From Geodermatophilaceae bacterium NBWT11 (lineage in GTDB: Bacteria > Actinomycetota > Actinomycetes > Mycobacteriales > Geodermatophilaceae), in contig CP043652.1 in assembly GCA_014218215.1 (NCBI GenBank), forward strand, positions 1,240,001 through 1,304,000: 64,000 nucleotides of DNA. Reading direction: 5' to 3'. Numbering within the stretch: position 1 is the stretch's first letter; each line of letters starts with the position of its first letter. The notes below the pieces were generated by a model. The model had not been told where the DNA came from. It ran no database searches and was given only the letters and a program-made list of their open reading frames with translations. This document shows, in pieces, positions 19,380 through 29,367 of the stretch. The position numbers and the translations under genes were made by a program.

Positions 19380-20206
19380 AGGAGTCCCTCCCCGAAGCCG
19401 GTGCTGGCGATCCAGGAGCGGAACCAGATCATCATCTCGGTCCAGGCGCCGGTGAGCAGGAGCAGTCCGACGACGATCAGCACCGCACCGCCGAAGCGGC
19501 TGACGGCGGCGGCGTGCCGGCGCAGGAAGGTCGTCGCGCCCACCGCCCAGCGGGCGCCGAGGGCGACGAGCACGAACGGCACGCCCAGACCCAGGCAGTA
19601 GGCGACGCCCAGGAAGGCGCCGCGGGCCGCGGTGGCCTCGGTGAAGGCCAGCGAGTTGACCGCCGAGAGCGTCGGGCCCAGGCAGGGGGTCCAGCCCAGG
19701 CCGAACACGACCCCGAGCAGGGGCGCCCCGGCCAGCCCGGTGGCCGGCTTGACCGACAGCTTCTTGGTGCGCTGCAGGAACGGCAGCCAGCCCAGGAAGC
19801 CCAGGCCGACGAGCACGGTGACCCCGCCCATGACCCGGGTGATGACGTCGGCGTGCACCAGCAGCAGCCGGCCCAGCCCGCCGAACGCGGCGCCGAAGGC
19901 GACGAACACGGCGGTGAACCCGAGCACGAAGAGAACCGCGCCCAGCACCATCCGCCCGCGCGGGGAGCGCTCGTCGACCGGGACGCGCACCGCGGTGGCC
20001 ACCGCGCCGTCCCCGGCCGGAGCCGGCGTGGCCGGGGTCGCGGTGCGGACGCCGGTGCCGACCAGGCCGGTGACGTAGGACAGGTAGCCGGGCACCAGCG
20101 GCAGCACGCAGGGCGAGGCGAAGCTGATCAGCCCGACCAGCGCGGCCACGGCGGCGGCCACCAGCAGCGGGCCGTCGGTCACCAGTCCGGCGAAGGTCTC
20201 ACCCAC
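19376..20206 (-). CDS. ccdA: Thiol-disulphide transporter CcdA
   Basis: Six-helix membrane protein of the DsbD/CcdA family carrying reducing equivalents from cytoplasmic thioredoxin to external ResA. 276 residues with the redox cysteines in FASPCVLPLVPGY (near residue 32) and WTPCLGP (near residue 175). It ends 4 bp into resB and starts 3 bp after the resA stop. A Pro/Ala/Thr-rich insert between helices (about residues 55-75) is a lineage feature. Confidence 0.94.
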   Translation of the reverse strand: MGETFAGLVTDGPLLVAAAVAALVGLISFASPCVLPLVPGYLSYVTGLVGTGVRTATPATPAPAGDGAVATAVRVPVDERSPRGRMVLGAVLFVLGFTAVFVAFGAAFGGLGRLLLVHADVITRVMGGVTVLVGLGFLGWLPFLQRTKKLSVKPATGLAGAPLLGVVFGLGWTPCLGPTLSAVNSLAFTEATAARGAFLGVAYCLGLGVPFVLVALGARWAVGATTFLRRHAAAVSRFGGAVLIVVGLLLLTGAWTEMMIWFRSWIASTGFGEGLL

Positions 20207-20209
20207 GGC

Positions 20210-20779
20210 TCAGCCCTCGTCCAGGACCCGGTCGAGGGCGGCGCGGAGGTCCTCCTGCGAGACGGCCGCGGTGTAGACGGCGGCCACCCGCCCCTCGCGG
20301 TCGAGCACGATCGTCGACGGGATGGCGGTGGCCGGGTAGTCCCGGAAGGCCAGCGCGACCTCACCGGCGGGGTCGAAGACCGAGGGGAAGGTGACGCCGA
20401 CGTTCTCCACGAAGGCCTGGGCGAGCTGCTCCTGGTCCTTGACGTTCAGCCCGAGGAACTGCACGCCCTGGTCCTGGACCTCGGTGTAGACCTCCTGGAA
20501 CTCGGGGGTCTCCACCCGGCAGGGCGGACACCAGGAGCCCCAGAAGTTGAGCACCGCGACGTCGCCGTCCAGCGAGGTGGACTCGAACTCCCCGCCGCCG
20601 AGCAGCGTGCCGGAGAACTCCGGACCGGAGGCCCGCTCGGCCTCGGGGATGACGTCACCGGACGGGGTGCCCTCGACGAACCGGAACTCCCCGCCGTTGT
20701 TGACGTCCACGGCGTTGGCCCCGGTGGTGCACCCGGTCAGCACGGCGCCGGCGAGTGCGAGACCCAGCAGCCTCCTCAT
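20210..20779 (-). CDS. resA: Thiol-disulphide oxidoreductase lipoprotein ResA/TlpA
   Basis: Membrane-anchored thioredoxin that keeps the CXXCH motif of apocytochrome c reduced. 189 residues: a lipoprotein signal with lipobox LTGC (Cys17), a short linker, and a thioredoxin fold with active site WCPPC (Cys84 and Cys87). The ATG overlaps the stop of the upstream phosphatase as ATGA. It fits between that gene and ccdA, the order also known in Mycobacterium. Confidence 0.93.
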   Translation of the reverse strand: MRRLLGLALAGAVLTGCTTGANAVDVNNGGEFRFVEGTPSGDVIPEAERASGPEFSGTLLGGGEFESTSLDGDVAVLNFWGSWCPPCRVETPEFQEVYTEVQDQGVQFLGLNVKDQEQLAQAFVENVGVTFPSVFDPAGEVALAFRDYPATAIPSTIVLDREGRVAAVYTAAVSQEDLRAALDRVLDEG

Positions 20780-21411
20780 GCGCCACCCACCGTGCCCTTC
20801 CCCGCGGGGCCGGCGGGCTCGGCGTAGTCGACCCGGGCCAGCCGGTCGTCCTCGAAGGTGAACGAGGTGACGCTGGCCAGCCCGCACTGCCGCTTGCGGG
20901 GGTCGTGCAGGTAGGAGCGGCCCTCGGCGTTCAGCCGCAGGGTCCAGATCGGCAGCTGGTGGCTGACGCAGACGGCGGCCGAGCCGCGGGCGGCGTCCCG
21001 GGCGGCGTGCACGGCACCGGTCATCCGCCCGGCGATCTCGGTGTACGGCTCGCCCCAGGAGGGCGTCCACGGGTTGCGCAGCCGCCACCAGTTGGCCGGG
21101 TGCTTGAGCGCGCCGTCGCCGACCCCGAAGGTCTGGCCCTCGAAGGAGTTGCCGGCCTCGATCAGCCGCTCGTCGGTGGCGATGGGCAGGTCCAGCGCGG
21201 TGGCGATCGGGGCCGCGGTCTCCTGCGCGCGCTGCAGCGGCGAGGCGACCAGGTGGGTGATCGGCGGCCGCTGGGCGAACCAGTCGGCGGCCGTGGCGGC
21301 CATCCCGTGGCCGGCGTCGGACAGGTGGAACCCGGGCAGCCGGCCGTAGAGCACGCCGGTCGGGTTGAACACCTCGCCGTGCCGCATCACGTGCACCACG
21401 GTGGTCGTCAC
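20776..21411 (-). CDS. Histidine phosphatase family protein (GpmB-like)
   Basis: 211 residues. The phosphohistidine motif [12 protein letters not shown] sits near residue 9, and a second catalytic His lies in [10 protein letters not shown] near residue 147. These are broad-specificity phosphatases often named phosphoglycerate mutase. In M. tuberculosis the equivalent gene also lies between hemL and the thioredoxin (Rv0525). The substrate is unknown. The GTG overlaps the hemL stop (GTGA). Confidence 0.88.
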   Translation of the reverse strand: MTTTVVHVMRHGEVFNPTGVLYGRLPGFHLSDAGHGMAATAADWFAQRPPITHLVASPLQRAQETAAPIATALDLPIATDERLIEAGNSFEGQTFGVGDGALKHPANWWRLRNPWTPSWGEPYTEIAGRMTGAVHAARDAARGSAAVCVSHQLPIWTLRLNAEGRSYLHDPRKRQCGLASVTSFTFEDDRLARVDYAEPAGPAGKGTVGGA

Positions 21412-22766
21412 GGCTGGAGCACCTGGGCGTCGTGGGAGACCGCGGGGGCGGTGCCCGGGGTGGCCACGGCGGCGGCGCGGGCCGCGGCCGGCAGCGCGTC
21501 GAGCACGTGGGAGACGGCCTCGTCGTCCATCGCGGCGTTGACGAACCACGACTCGAAGGCCGAGGGCGGCAGGTAGACGCCCTGGGCGAGCATCGAGTGG
21601 AAGAACGCGGTGTGCTGCGCGGTCTCCTGGGTGCGGGCGTCGTCGTAGTCGCGCACCACGCGCTCGTCGGGGACGAAGAAGACCGAGAACATCGAGCCGG
21701 CCTGCTGCACCCGGTGCGGCACCCCGGCCGCCGACAGTGCGGTCGACACCGCACCGCGCAGGGTGGCGGCGACCGCGTCGCAGCGCTCGTAGACCTCGGG
21801 GGTGCAGTGCTGCAGCGTGGTCAACCCCGCGGCGACCGCGACCGGGTTCCCGGCCAGCGTCCCTGCCTGGTAGACCGGCCCGAGCGGGGCCAGCTGCTCC
21901 ATGAGGTGCTGCTTGCCGCCGAAGGCCGCGGCCGGCAGGCCACCGCCCATCACCTTGCCGAAGGTGAACAGGTCGGCGTCGACGGGGTCCAGGCCCTGCC
22001 AGCCGGCCCGGGTGACCCGGAAGCCGGTCATCACCTCGTCGACCACCAGCAGGGCACCGTGCGCGGCGGTGATCCGGCGCAGGTGCGCGTTGAACCCGTC
22101 CAGCGGGGGGACGACGCCCATGTTGCCGGCGGCGCCCTCGGTGATCACGCAGGCGATCTCGCTGCCGCGCTCGGCGAACACGGCCTCGACCGCGGCGACG
22201 TCGTTGTAGGGGAGCACCACGGTGTCCGCGGCCGCCCCGGTGGTGACACCGGGGGTGTCGGGCAGGCCCAGGGTCGCGACGCCGGAACCGGCCGAGGCCA
22301 GCAGCGCGTCGACGTGCCCGTGGTAGCACCCGGCGAACTTGACGACGACGGGACGACCGGTCGCACCGCGGGCCAGCCGGATCGCCGACAGCACCGCCTC
22401 GGTGCCGGAGTTGACCAGCCGGACCTGCTCGACGGCGTCCACCCGGTCGACGATCTCGGCCGCCAGGTCGATCTCCCCGGCGGTGGGGGTGCCGAAGGAG
22501 AACCCGCGCCCGGCGGCGGCCACCACGGCCTCGACGACGGCGGGGTGCGCGTGGCCCAGGATCATCGGGCCCCAGCTGCTGACCAGGTCGACGTAGCGGC
22601 GCCCGTCCACGTCGGTGATCCAGGGGCCGGACCCCGACGCCATGAAGCGCGGGGTGCCCCCCACGGCGCGGAACGCGCGCACGGGTGAGTTGACGCCACC
22701 GGGGGTCACCCGGGCGGCCCGGGCGAACAGCTCGGCCGATGCGGGGGCCTCGTACGGGAAGGTCAC
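21408..22766 (-). CDS. hemL: Glutamate-1-semialdehyde 2,1-aminomutase
   Basis: PLP enzyme making 5-aminolevulinate from glutamate-1-semialdehyde, the product of HemA. 452 residues with [15 protein letters not shown] near the N-terminus, [11 protein letters not shown] and the PLP lysine in [10 protein letters not shown]. It starts from a GTG that overlaps the stop of the preceding membrane-protein gene. Together with hemA, hemB, hemC and hemD it completes the route to uroporphyrinogen III. Confidence 0.96.
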   Translation of the reverse strand: MTFPYEAPASAELFARAARVTPGGVNSPVRAFRAVGGTPRFMASGSGPWITDVDGRRYVDLVSSWGPMILGHAHPAVVEAVVAAAGRGFSFGTPTAGEIDLAAEIVDRVDAVEQVRLVNSGTEAVLSAIRLARGATGRPVVVKFAGCYHGHVDALLASAGSGVATLGLPDTPGVTTGAAADTVVLPYNDVAAVEAVFAERGSEIACVITEGAAGNMGVVPPLDGFNAHLRRITAAHGALLVVDEVMTGFRVTRAGWQGLDPVDADLFTFGKVMGGGLPAAAFGGKQHLMEQLAPLGPVYQAGTLAGNPVAVAAGLTTLQHCTPEVYERCDAVAATLRGAVSTALSAAGVPHRVQQAGSMFSVFFVPDERVVRDYDDARTQETAQHTAFFHSMLAQGVYLPPSAFESWFVNAAMDDEAVSHVLDALPAAARAAAVATPGTAPAVSHDAQVLQP

Positions 22767-23257
22767 GTCCCCACTGTCCCAGGCGCGTCGGGCGGGGTGG
22801 TGGCCCCCGGGTGAGCTGTGAGCAGGGCCTCCGTCAGCTGTGCGGGGCGGCGCGTGGGGGCGAGCACGGTGGTGCCGTCGGTGCGCCGCAGCGGCAGGCC
22901 GACCCGGCCCTTGGGCACGGTGACCCCGCCGCCGAGCACCGGGGCGCCGACGTCGACCCCCGCACTGCCGGTGCGCAGCGCGTGCAGGTCGACCTCGGCC
23001 AGCGGCAGCCGCTCCCGGCCGACGACCAGGGTCGCGTCGGTGCCCCGGCCCTCGACCTGCACGGTCCAGACCCGGTCGGCCGACACGACGCCGGCGGCGA
23101 TGATGCCCAGCACCACGACGATGGCCAGCACCCACAGCAGCGGCGGCACGTCGCCCCCGGGCAGCAGCACGTCGGCGACAGCGAGGACGAGGAACACCGC
23201 GGTGACGCCGTAGAAGGTCCGCCAGGACCCACCCGGCTCCCGGTAGCTGGGTTCCAT
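22763..23257 (-). CDS. Two-helix membrane protein of unknown function in the hem operon
   Basis: 164 residues: hydrophobic helices near residues 15-33 and 38-60, then a small beta-rich soluble domain ending [16 protein letters not shown]. The layout resembles DUF3093/PH-like actinobacterial proteins, but I cannot assign a family with confidence. It starts from an ATG 19 bp after hemB and overlaps hemL by 4 bp, so it is co-expressed with haem synthesis. Confidence 0.72.
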   Translation of the reverse strand: MEPSYREPGGSWRTFYGVTAVFLVLAVADVLLPGGDVPPLLWVLAIVVVLGIIAAGVVSADRVWTVQVEGRGTDATLVVGRERLPLAEVDLHALRTGSAGVDVGAPVLGGGVTVPKGRVGLPLRRTDGTTVLAPTRRPAQLTEALLTAHPGATTPPDAPGTVGT

Positions 23258-23276
23258 CAGCGGTTCAGCACCGGGA

Positions 23277-24266
23277 TCAGCGCAGCCAGCCGGCTGCCTC
23301 GACCGCCCAGTAGGTCAGCACGGTCCCCGCGCCGGCCCGGCGGATCGAGGTGAGGGTCTCCAGCACCGCGCGCTGCCGGTCGACCATGCCGCGGGCGGCG
23401 GCCGCCTCGACCATCGCGTACTCACCGCTCACCTGGTAGGCGCTGACCGGCACGTCGACGGCGTCGGCGACCTGCCGGACGATGTCCAGGTAGGGCAGCG
23501 CCGGCTTGACCATGACGGCGTCGGCGCCCTCGGCGAGGTCCTGGGCCACCTCGCGCAGCGCCTCGGCCGCGTTGGGCGGGTCCATCTGGTAGGTCGACCG
23601 GTCGCCGAACTGCGGGGCGCCTTCGGCGGCCTCGCGGAACGGACCGTAGAAGCCCGAGGCGTACTTGGCCGCGTAGGCCAGGATCGGCACCTCGGTGAAG
23701 GCCGCGGCGTCCAGGCCGGCGCGGATCGCCGCGACCTGCCCGTCCATCATCCCGCTGGGGGCGACCAGGTGGGCCCCGGCCTGCGCCTGGGCCACGGCGA
23801 CGGCGGCATAGCGGTCCAGGGTGGGGTCGTTGTCGACCACGCCGGCCGGGGTCACCACGCCGCAGTGCCCGTGGTCGGTGTACTCGCACAGGCACAGGTC
23901 GGCCATCAGCACGAGCTCGTCGCCCAGGTCGGCCCGCAGCTGCTGCAGCGCCACGTTGACGATCCCGTCGGCGGCGTCGGCCTGGGAGCCCACGGCGTCC
24001 TTGTCGGCGGGGATGCCGAAGAGCATCAGCCCGCTGATCCCGGCCTTGGCCGCCTCGTGGGCGGCCTTCCGCAGCGAGTCCAGCGAGTGCTGGACGACGC
24101 CGGGCATCGAGCTGATCGGCACCGGGGCGGTGACGCCCTGCTTGACGAAGACCGGCAGCACGAGGTCGGCGGGGCTCACCCGGGTCTGCGCGGTCATCCG
24201 GCGCATCGCCGGGGTCGAGCGCAGCCGCCGTCCCCGCGCGAAGCCCGGGTGCGCCCCGCCGGTCAC
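23277..24266 (-). CDS. hemB: Delta-aminolevulinic acid dehydratase (porphobilinogen synthase)
   Basis: Condenses two 5-aminolevulinate molecules to porphobilinogen. 329 residues. The zinc-type metal motif is intact (DLCLCEYTDHGHCG near residue 125). Schiff-base lysines lie in AYAAKYASGFYGPFR (near residue 195) and MVKPALPYLD (near residue 250). It therefore belongs to the zinc-dependent group rather than the magnesium group. GTG start overlapping the hemD stop. Confidence 0.96.
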   Translation of the reverse strand: MTGGAHPGFARGRRLRSTPAMRRMTAQTRVSPADLVLPVFVKQGVTAPVPISSMPGVVQHSLDSLRKAAHEAAKAGISGLMLFGIPADKDAVGSQADAADGIVNVALQQLRADLGDELVLMADLCLCEYTDHGHCGVVTPAGVVDNDPTLDRYAAVAVAQAQAGAHLVAPSGMMDGQVAAIRAGLDAAAFTEVPILAYAAKYASGFYGPFREAAEGAPQFGDRSTYQMDPPNAAEALREVAQDLAEGADAVMVKPALPYLDIVRQVADAVDVPVSAYQVSGEYAMVEAAAARGMVDRQRAVLETLTSIRRAGAGTVLTYWAVEAAGWLR

Positions 24267-25822
24267 TCGGCGTCCTCGCTGGTGGCGGTCTCCCCGGCGG
24301 CCTCGGCGCGGCGGGCCTCGGCGAACGCGGCGAGGGCGTCCACCAGCGGGCCGACCGCGGCGGTCTCGGGCTGCACGTCGACCCGCAGGCCGAACTCGGT
24401 GGCGCTGGCCGCGGTGGCCGGGCCGATCACCGAGACGACGGTGCGGGCGTGCGGCTTGCCGGCGATGCCGACCAGGTTGCGCACGGTGGAGGAGGAGGTG
24501 AAGCAGACGGCGTCGAAGCCGCCGCCCTTGATCGCCTCGCGCACGGCGGCGGCGGGCGGCGCGGCGCGCACCGTCCGGTAGGCGGTGACGTCGTCGACCT
24601 CCCAGCCGCGGTCCTTCAGGCCCGCGGTGAGGGTCTCGGTGGCGATGTCGGCACGCGGCAGGAGGACCCGGTCGATCGGGTCGAACACGTCGTCGTAGGG
24701 CGGGAAGTCCACCAGCAGGCCCTCGGAGGACTGCTCCCCGGCCGGCAGCAGCTCGGGCACGATGCCGAACTCGCGGACGGCGTCGGCGGTCTGCTCACCG
24801 ACGCAGGCGACCTTGACCCCGGCGAACGCGCGGGCGTCCAGGCCGAGCTCGGCGAACTTCTCCCGGACGGCGCGCACGGCGTTGGTGGAGGTGAACACGA
24901 TCCAGCCGTAGCGGCCGGTGACCAGGCCCTTGACGGCGCGGTCCATCTGGGCCGGGCTGCGCGGGGGCTCCACGGCGATGGTGGGCACCTCGACCGGGAC
25001 GGCGCCGTAGGCACGCAGCCGGTCGCTCATCTCCCCGGCCTGCTCACGGGTGCGCGGGACCAGCACGCGCCAGCCGAACAGCGGGCGGGACTCCCACCAG
25101 GAGAGCTTGGCGCGCTTGTCCACGACGGCGCCGACGGTGACGACGACGGAGCCGGTGAGGGCCTCGACCCCGGCGGTCTTCTCCGCGACCGCGGACAGCT
25201 TGGCGGTGACCGACTTCTGCGAGGTGCCGGTGCCCTCGGCGGTGACGACCACCGGGGTGGAACCCGACAGCCCGCCCTCGACGAGGCCCGCGGCGACGCT
25301 GGGCAGCTGGTCGGCAGCGACCTGGAGCACCAGCGGGCTGCCGGTGCCGGTGGACGCGGCGGCCAGCGCTGCGAGGTCGGTGGGGGTCTCCCCGCGCAGG
25401 TCGGCCTGCACCGAGCCGGCACCGATCGCGACACCGGCGTAGGCCGGCACCGCGGTGCCCACGGCCACGCCGGGGACGACGTCGAAGGGCACGCTGGTCC
25501 GGGTGACCGCGAGGGTCTCCTTGACCACCGCGTCGGTGGTGAACGGGTCACCGGCGACGAGCCGGACGACGACCGAGCCGTTCTTGGCCGCGGCCACCGC
25601 CGTCTTGGCGATGTCGGCGGGCTCGCCGGTGGCGACGGTCAGCTCGACGTCGGGGTGGGCCTCGCGGACCGCGTCGGTCAGCGGCGCCGGGACGTCGGCG
25701 TCGGTGATGACCAGGTCGGCGGCGGCCAGGGCGTCGGCGGCGCGGGTGGTCAGCAGTCCGGGGTCGCCGGGACCGGCGCCGACGAACACGACTCGGCCGG
25801 TCTGCTTGCGTGAGCGCGTCAT
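24263..25822 (-). CDS. hemD: Uroporphyrinogen-III synthase fused to a degenerate SUMT-like domain
   Basis: 519 residues. Residues about 8-240 resemble uroporphyrinogen-III C-methyltransferase (VGAGPGDPGLLT, VVRLVAGDPF). However, the later SAM/substrate part is poorly conserved (AYAGVAIGAGSVQADL where PAYAGIPVTHR is usual), so methylation is doubtful. Residues about 265-500 form the HEM4 domain that closes the tetrapyrrole ring. The same fusion occurs in other actinobacteria. An ATG with GAGGAG 6-7 nt ahead gives the start. It overlaps hemB by 4 bp and follows hemC after an 85-bp gap. Confidence 0.9.
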   Translation of the reverse strand: MTRSRKQTGRVVFVGAGPGDPGLLTTRAADALAAADLVITDADVPAPLTDAVREAHPDVELTVATGEPADIAKTAVAAAKNGSVVVRLVAGDPFTTDAVVKETLAVTRTSVPFDVVPGVAVGTAVPAYAGVAIGAGSVQADLRGETPTDLAALAAASTGTGSPLVLQVAADQLPSVAAGLVEGGLSGSTPVVVTAEGTGTSQKSVTAKLSAVAEKTAGVEALTGSVVVTVGAVVDKRAKLSWWESRPLFGWRVLVPRTREQAGEMSDRLRAYGAVPVEVPTIAVEPPRSPAQMDRAVKGLVTGRYGWIVFTSTNAVRAVREKFAELGLDARAFAGVKVACVGEQTADAVREFGIVPELLPAGEQSSEGLLVDFPPYDDVFDPIDRVLLPRADIATETLTAGLKDRGWEVDDVTAYRTVRAAPPAAAVREAIKGGGFDAVCFTSSSTVRNLVGIAGKPHARTVVSVIGPATAASATEFGLRVDVQPETAAVGPLVDALAAFAEARRAEAAGETATSEDAE

Positions 25823-25907
25823 CGCGTGCTCCTCATCTGATCCCCGGGGTGGGGTCGCTTGCGGGTGGATCGGGGGTCTGTGGGGTGCTGCTGGGTGGTG
25901 CGGTGGG

Positions 25908-26840
25908 TCATCGGCTGACGGCCATGAGGGCCGCCGCGCCGCGGTCGAGCAGCTCGGCGGCGAGCTCGCGGCCCAGCCGGGCCGGGTCGGCCGCGGGACC
26001 CGAGACCGACCCGCGGACGGCGTCGCTGCCGTCGATCGCGGTGACCGAGGCCCGCAGGTACAGCTCGTCGCCGCCGTCCTCGGCCTCGCCGATCTCCGCG
26101 TGCGCGGCGACCGGGGCACTGCAGCCGGCCTCCAGGGTGGCCAACACGGTGCGCTCGGCCACGACGCAGGCGCGGACGCCCGCGTCGTCGAGGGCGGCCA
26201 GCAACGACCGGGTGGTCGCGTCGTCGCTGCGGCACTCCACGGCGAGCGCCCCCTGCGCCGGCGCGGGGAGCACCTGCAGCGGGTCGAGCACCTCGGTGAC
26301 CGCCTCGAGCCGGTCGAGCCGGGCCAAGCCTGCCCGGGCGAGGACCACCGCGTCCAGTTCGCCGCTGCTGACCTTGCCCATGCGGGTGTCCACGTTGCCG
26401 CGGATCGGCACGACCTCCAGGCCCAGACCGAGCGCGCGCAGCTGGGCCACCCGGCGCGGGGCGCCGGTGCCGACGGTGGAGCCGACGGGCAGCTCCCCCA
26501 GGGTCAGGCCGTCGCGGGCGACGAGGGCGTCGCGGGGGTCCTGCCGGGCCGGGACGGCGGCGATGGTCAGCCCCGGCTCCTCTGCGGTGGGCAGGTCCTT
26601 GTAGCTGTGCACGGCGAGGTCGACCGTGCCGGCGTGCAACGCGTCGCGCAGCGCGCTGACGAACACCCCGGTGCTGCCCAGCTGGGTGATCGCCGCGGCC
26701 GACCGGTCGCCCTCGGTGGTGATGTGCACCAGCTCGACGGGGACCCCGCTGGCCGCGGTGATCGCATCGGCGACGTGCTGGGACTGGGTGAGCGCCAGCC
26801 GGCTGCGCCGGGTGCCCAGCCGCAGCGGCGGGCGGGTCAC
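25908..26840 (-). CDS. hemC: Hydroxymethylbilane synthase (porphobilinogen deaminase)
   Basis: Polymerises four porphobilinogen units to the linear tetrapyrrole. 310 residues with [16 protein letters not shown] at the N-terminus, [23 protein letters not shown] and the dipyrromethane cofactor cysteine in LEAGCSAPV near residue 240. The GTG overlaps the hemA stop (GTGA). Member of the rex-hemA-hemC-hemD-hemB run. Confidence 0.96.
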   Translation of the reverse strand: MTRPPLRLGTRRSRLALTQSQHVADAITAASGVPVELVHITTEGDRSAAAITQLGSTGVFVSALRDALHAGTVDLAVHSYKDLPTAEEPGLTIAAVPARQDPRDALVARDGLTLGELPVGSTVGTGAPRRVAQLRALGLGLEVVPIRGNVDTRMGKVSSGELDAVVLARAGLARLDRLEAVTEVLDPLQVLPAPAQGALAVECRSDDATTRSLLAALDDAGVRACVVAERTVLATLEAGCSAPVAAHAEIGEAEDGGDELYLRASVTAIDGSDAVRGSVSGPAADPARLGRELAAELLDRGAAALMAVSR

Positions 26841-28213
26841 GAGACCTCCCGGTCGACGCGGAGCCGGCCGGTGCCCGCCGCGGGCAGGTCGGCGTCCACG
26901 ACGGCCTCGGCCAGGGTGGCCGAGCTCGTGTCGGCGTCCAGGCCCAGCCCGAACAGTGCACGCAGCGCGTCGGCGTAGTCGGTGCCGCCGGGGGCCCCGG
27001 CCAGCTCCTTGACCCGCACGGTCGGCTCGTGCAGCAGCTTGTCCACGACCCGGCGCACGGTGCGGGCGATCTCGCTGCGCGCCCGGGCGTCGAGGTCGGG
27101 CAACCGGGTCGACAGCCGCAGCAGCTCGGCGTCGACGACCCCGGCGGCCTGGCTGCGCAGCGCGGACACCGTGGGCGCCACGGCGGCGGCCTGCCGCTCG
27201 GCGCGCAGCAGCGAGGTCTCCAGCTCGACCAGGGCGTGCGCAGCGGCGATGTCGTCGCTGGCCACCGTCCCCGCCAACGAGCCGGCGTGCCGCTCGGCGC
27301 GCTCGCCCTGCAGCATCGCGAGGTCGACCACGTGCACCCCGGGCAGCGCGCCCACGGCCGGGTCGACGTCGCGCGGCAGGGCCAGGTCGACGACCACCAG
27401 CGGACGGTCGCGGCCGACCATCGCCGAGGTGACCACGTCGGTGCCGATCACGGTGCCGGTGGCACCGGTGCAGGTGACCAGCACGTCGGCGAGGGCCAGC
27501 TCCTCGGCGAGGGACTCCAGGTCGGCGGACCGGCCCTGCAGGGACTCGGCGAGCCGGGCGGCCGAGGCCGGCGTCCGGCTGGCGACGGTGAGGGCGGCGC
27601 CGCGGCGGGCCAGCGTGGTCGCGGCCAGTGCGCCCATCGAGCCCGCGCCGACGACGAGCACCGGGCGCCCGGCCAGGTCGCCGATCCGCTCGGTGACCCG
27701 CTCCAGGGCCACCGACACCAGCGAGGCGCCGGCCTTGTCGATGCCGGTCTCCGAGTGCACCCTCTTGCCCACCCGCAGCGCGCGCTGGGTGATCGGGTGC
27801 AGCTCGCGGCCGATCGTGCCCTCGGCCTGCGCGAGCGCGTACGCCGCCCGCAGCTGCCCGAGCACCTGGGTCTCCCCGACGACCATCGAGTCCAGACCGG
27901 CGGCGACGGTGCAGAGGTGGCCGATGGCCTGGTCCTCGTAGTGCACCGTGACGTAGGGCGACAGGTCCTCCACGGTGGCCCCGGCGTGCCGGGCGAGCAC
28001 CCGGCTGACGTCGGTGACCCCGCCGTGGAAGCGGTCGACCTCGGCGAAGACCTCGACCCGGTTGCACGTCGCGAGCACCAGGGCCTCGGAGACGTGCTCG
28101 GAGTCCAGCAGCTCGTGCAGGGTCTTGGCCGTGTCGTCCCCGGTCATCGCGACCTGCTCGAGCAGGGCGACCGGCGCGGTCTGGTGGCTGATGCCGACGG
28201 CGAGCAGGCTCAT
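26837..28213 (-). CDS. hemA: Glutamyl-tRNA reductase
   Basis: Reduces glutamyl-tRNA with NADPH to glutamate-1-semialdehyde, the committed step of C5 haem synthesis. 458 residues: catalytic Cys50 in [23 protein letters not shown] near residue 115, an NADPH-binding Rossmann segment [10 protein letters not shown] near residue 185, and a C-terminal dimerisation helix region. The ATG overlaps the rex stop (ATGA), which places the committed step directly behind the redox regulator. Confidence 0.97.
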   Translation of the reverse strand: MSLLAVGISHQTAPVALLEQVAMTGDDTAKTLHELLDSEHVSEALVLATCNRVEVFAEVDRFHGGVTDVSRVLARHAGATVEDLSPYVTVHYEDQAIGHLCTVAAGLDSMVVGETQVLGQLRAAYALAQAEGTIGRELHPITQRALRVGKRVHSETGIDKAGASLVSVALERVTERIGDLAGRPVLVVGAGSMGALAATTLARRGAALTVASRTPASAARLAESLQGRSADLESLAEELALADVLVTCTGATGTVIGTDVVTSAMVGRDRPLVVVDLALPRDVDPAVGALPGVHVVDLAMLQGERAERHAGSLAGTVASDDIAAAHALVELETSLLRAERQAAAVAPTVSALRSQAAGVVDAELLRLSTRLPDLDARARSEIARTVRRVVDKLLHEPTVRVKELAGAPGGTDYADALRALFGLGLDADTSSATLAEAVVDADLPAAGTGRLRVDREVS

Positions 28214-28905
28214 CGGGCGACCCCCACGGCGGTGAGGTCGGTCGGGACGGTGTCGGGCACCAGCTGCACGCCCTTCTGCTGGTCGAGGAAGGCGAGCACC
28301 TGCAGCTCGACGGAGAGGTCCACCTGCCGGACGTCGACGCCGGCGGGGACGGTGAGCGCCTGGGGGGCGAAGTTCACGATGCTGCGCACGCCGGCGGCGA
28401 CGAGCCGGTCGCAGACCGACTGGGCGACCTCGGCCGGGGTGGTGACCACGGCGATGGTCACGCCGTGCTCGGCCACCACGGCCTCCAGGTCCTCGACCGG
28501 GCGCACGGTGGTGTCCCCGACGAGGTCACCGACCCGGGCGGGGTCGGCGTCCAGCAGCCCGACGAAGGTGAAGCCGCGGCTGCCGAAGCCGGCGTACCCG
28601 GCCAGGGCCGAGCCCAGGTTGCCCATGCCGACCAGCACACAGGCGCGCTGCTGCTCGACCCCGAGGGCCCGGGCCAGCCGCTCGCGCAGCGCGGGCACCG
28701 CGTAACCGACCCCGCGGACCCCGCAGGGGCCCAGGTAGGAGAGGTCCTTGCGCAGGCCGGCCGGGTTGACCCCGGCGGCCGAGGCCAGCTCCTGGCTGGA
28801 CACGTGGCTGCGGCCGCCGCCGGAGAGCCCGGCGAGCACACGCAGGTACACCGCCAACCGGGCGACGGTGGCCTCCGGGATCATCCGGGGCCGCGGCTGC
28901 ATCAC
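28210..28905 (-). CDS. rex: Redox-sensing transcriptional repressor Rex
   Basis: NADH/NAD+-sensing repressor of respiratory genes. About 231 residues: an N-terminal winged helix ([35 protein letters not shown]) and a Rossmann domain with [18 protein letters not shown] near residue 87. I use the GTG at 28905 because GGAG stands 7 nt ahead; an ATG follows at 28902. An upstream extension of 43 residues is open but overlaps the promoter. The divergent architecture of Streptomyces rex-hemACD is reproduced here. Confidence 0.95.
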   Translation of the reverse strand: MMQPRPRMIPEATVARLAVYLRVLAGLSGGGRSHVSSQELASAAGVNPAGLRKDLSYLGPCGVRGVGYAVPALRERLARALGVEQQRACVLVGMGNLGSALAGYAGFGSRGFTFVGLLDADPARVGDLVGDTTVRPVEDLEAVVAEHGVTIAVVTTPAEVAQSVCDRLVAAGVRSIVNFAPQALTVPAGVDVRQVDLSVELQVLAFLDQQKGVQLVPDTVPTDLTAVGVAR

Positions 28906-29005
28906 GGGCCAACTCCACAGCGGTCGGAGACCGCGCGACGGGCGGGAGCCCGGGCGATCTCGCAGACATCGGGGGTGCCGGGGCACGTCTCGCTCCGGCA
29001 ACGCC

Positions 29006-29036
29006 ACGGTAACCGCTTGTGAACGCAGGAACAAAG
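29006..29036 (-). promoter_or_regulatory. rex promoter with overlapping Rex half-perfect operator
   Basis: On the minus strand TTGTTC (29029-29034) and TACCGT (29006-29011) are separated by 17 bp and form a plausible -35/-10 pair. The same bases contain TTGTTCC-TGCG-TTCACAA (29017-29034), which matches the Rex consensus at 11 of 14 positions, with one half-site perfect. Rex bound here would cover the -35 box, so autorepression is likely. The leader to the rex start is about 95 nt. Confidence 0.7.
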
Positions 29037-29112
29037 TCGCTGCGGGCGTCTGTGCAGGTCATGCGCGTCCGCTGTGGTGGAGAGCACCCTACGGCGGCCC
29101 GCCGGAGCCGTC

Positions 29113-29367
29113 TCAGGCGGTGCCGAGGTCCCGGCGCAGCCGCGGCACGTCGACGGTGAAGTAGGAGTGCTCCCGCCCGTCGAGCAGCACCACCGGCACC
29201 CGGTCGCCGAACTCGGCCTGCAGCTCGGGGTCGGCGTCCACGTCGACGGCGGTCACCGTGAGCGACGCCTCCTCGGCCAGCCGACCCAGGGTCTCGGCCG
29301 CCACCGCGCACAGGTGGCAGCCGTCCCGGGTCAGCAGCTGCAGCCGCGGGGTCTCCGGCTCAGTCAC
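29113..29367 (-). CDS. Glutaredoxin-family protein
   Basis: 84 residues forming one thioredoxin fold. The redox motif CHLC lies near residue 17, and a cis-proline in RVPVVLLDG lies near residue 58. It probably exchanges disulphides in the cytoplasm; members beside hemA are also known in Mycobacterium (Rv0508). The GTG start overlaps the end of the upstream acyl-CoA ligase gene by 8 bp. The partner thiol is not evident from sequence. Confidence 0.87.
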   Translation of the reverse strand: MTEPETPRLQLLTRDGCHLCAVAAETLGRLAEEASLTVTAVDVDADPELQAEFGDRVPVVLLDGREHSYFTVDVPRLRRDLGTA

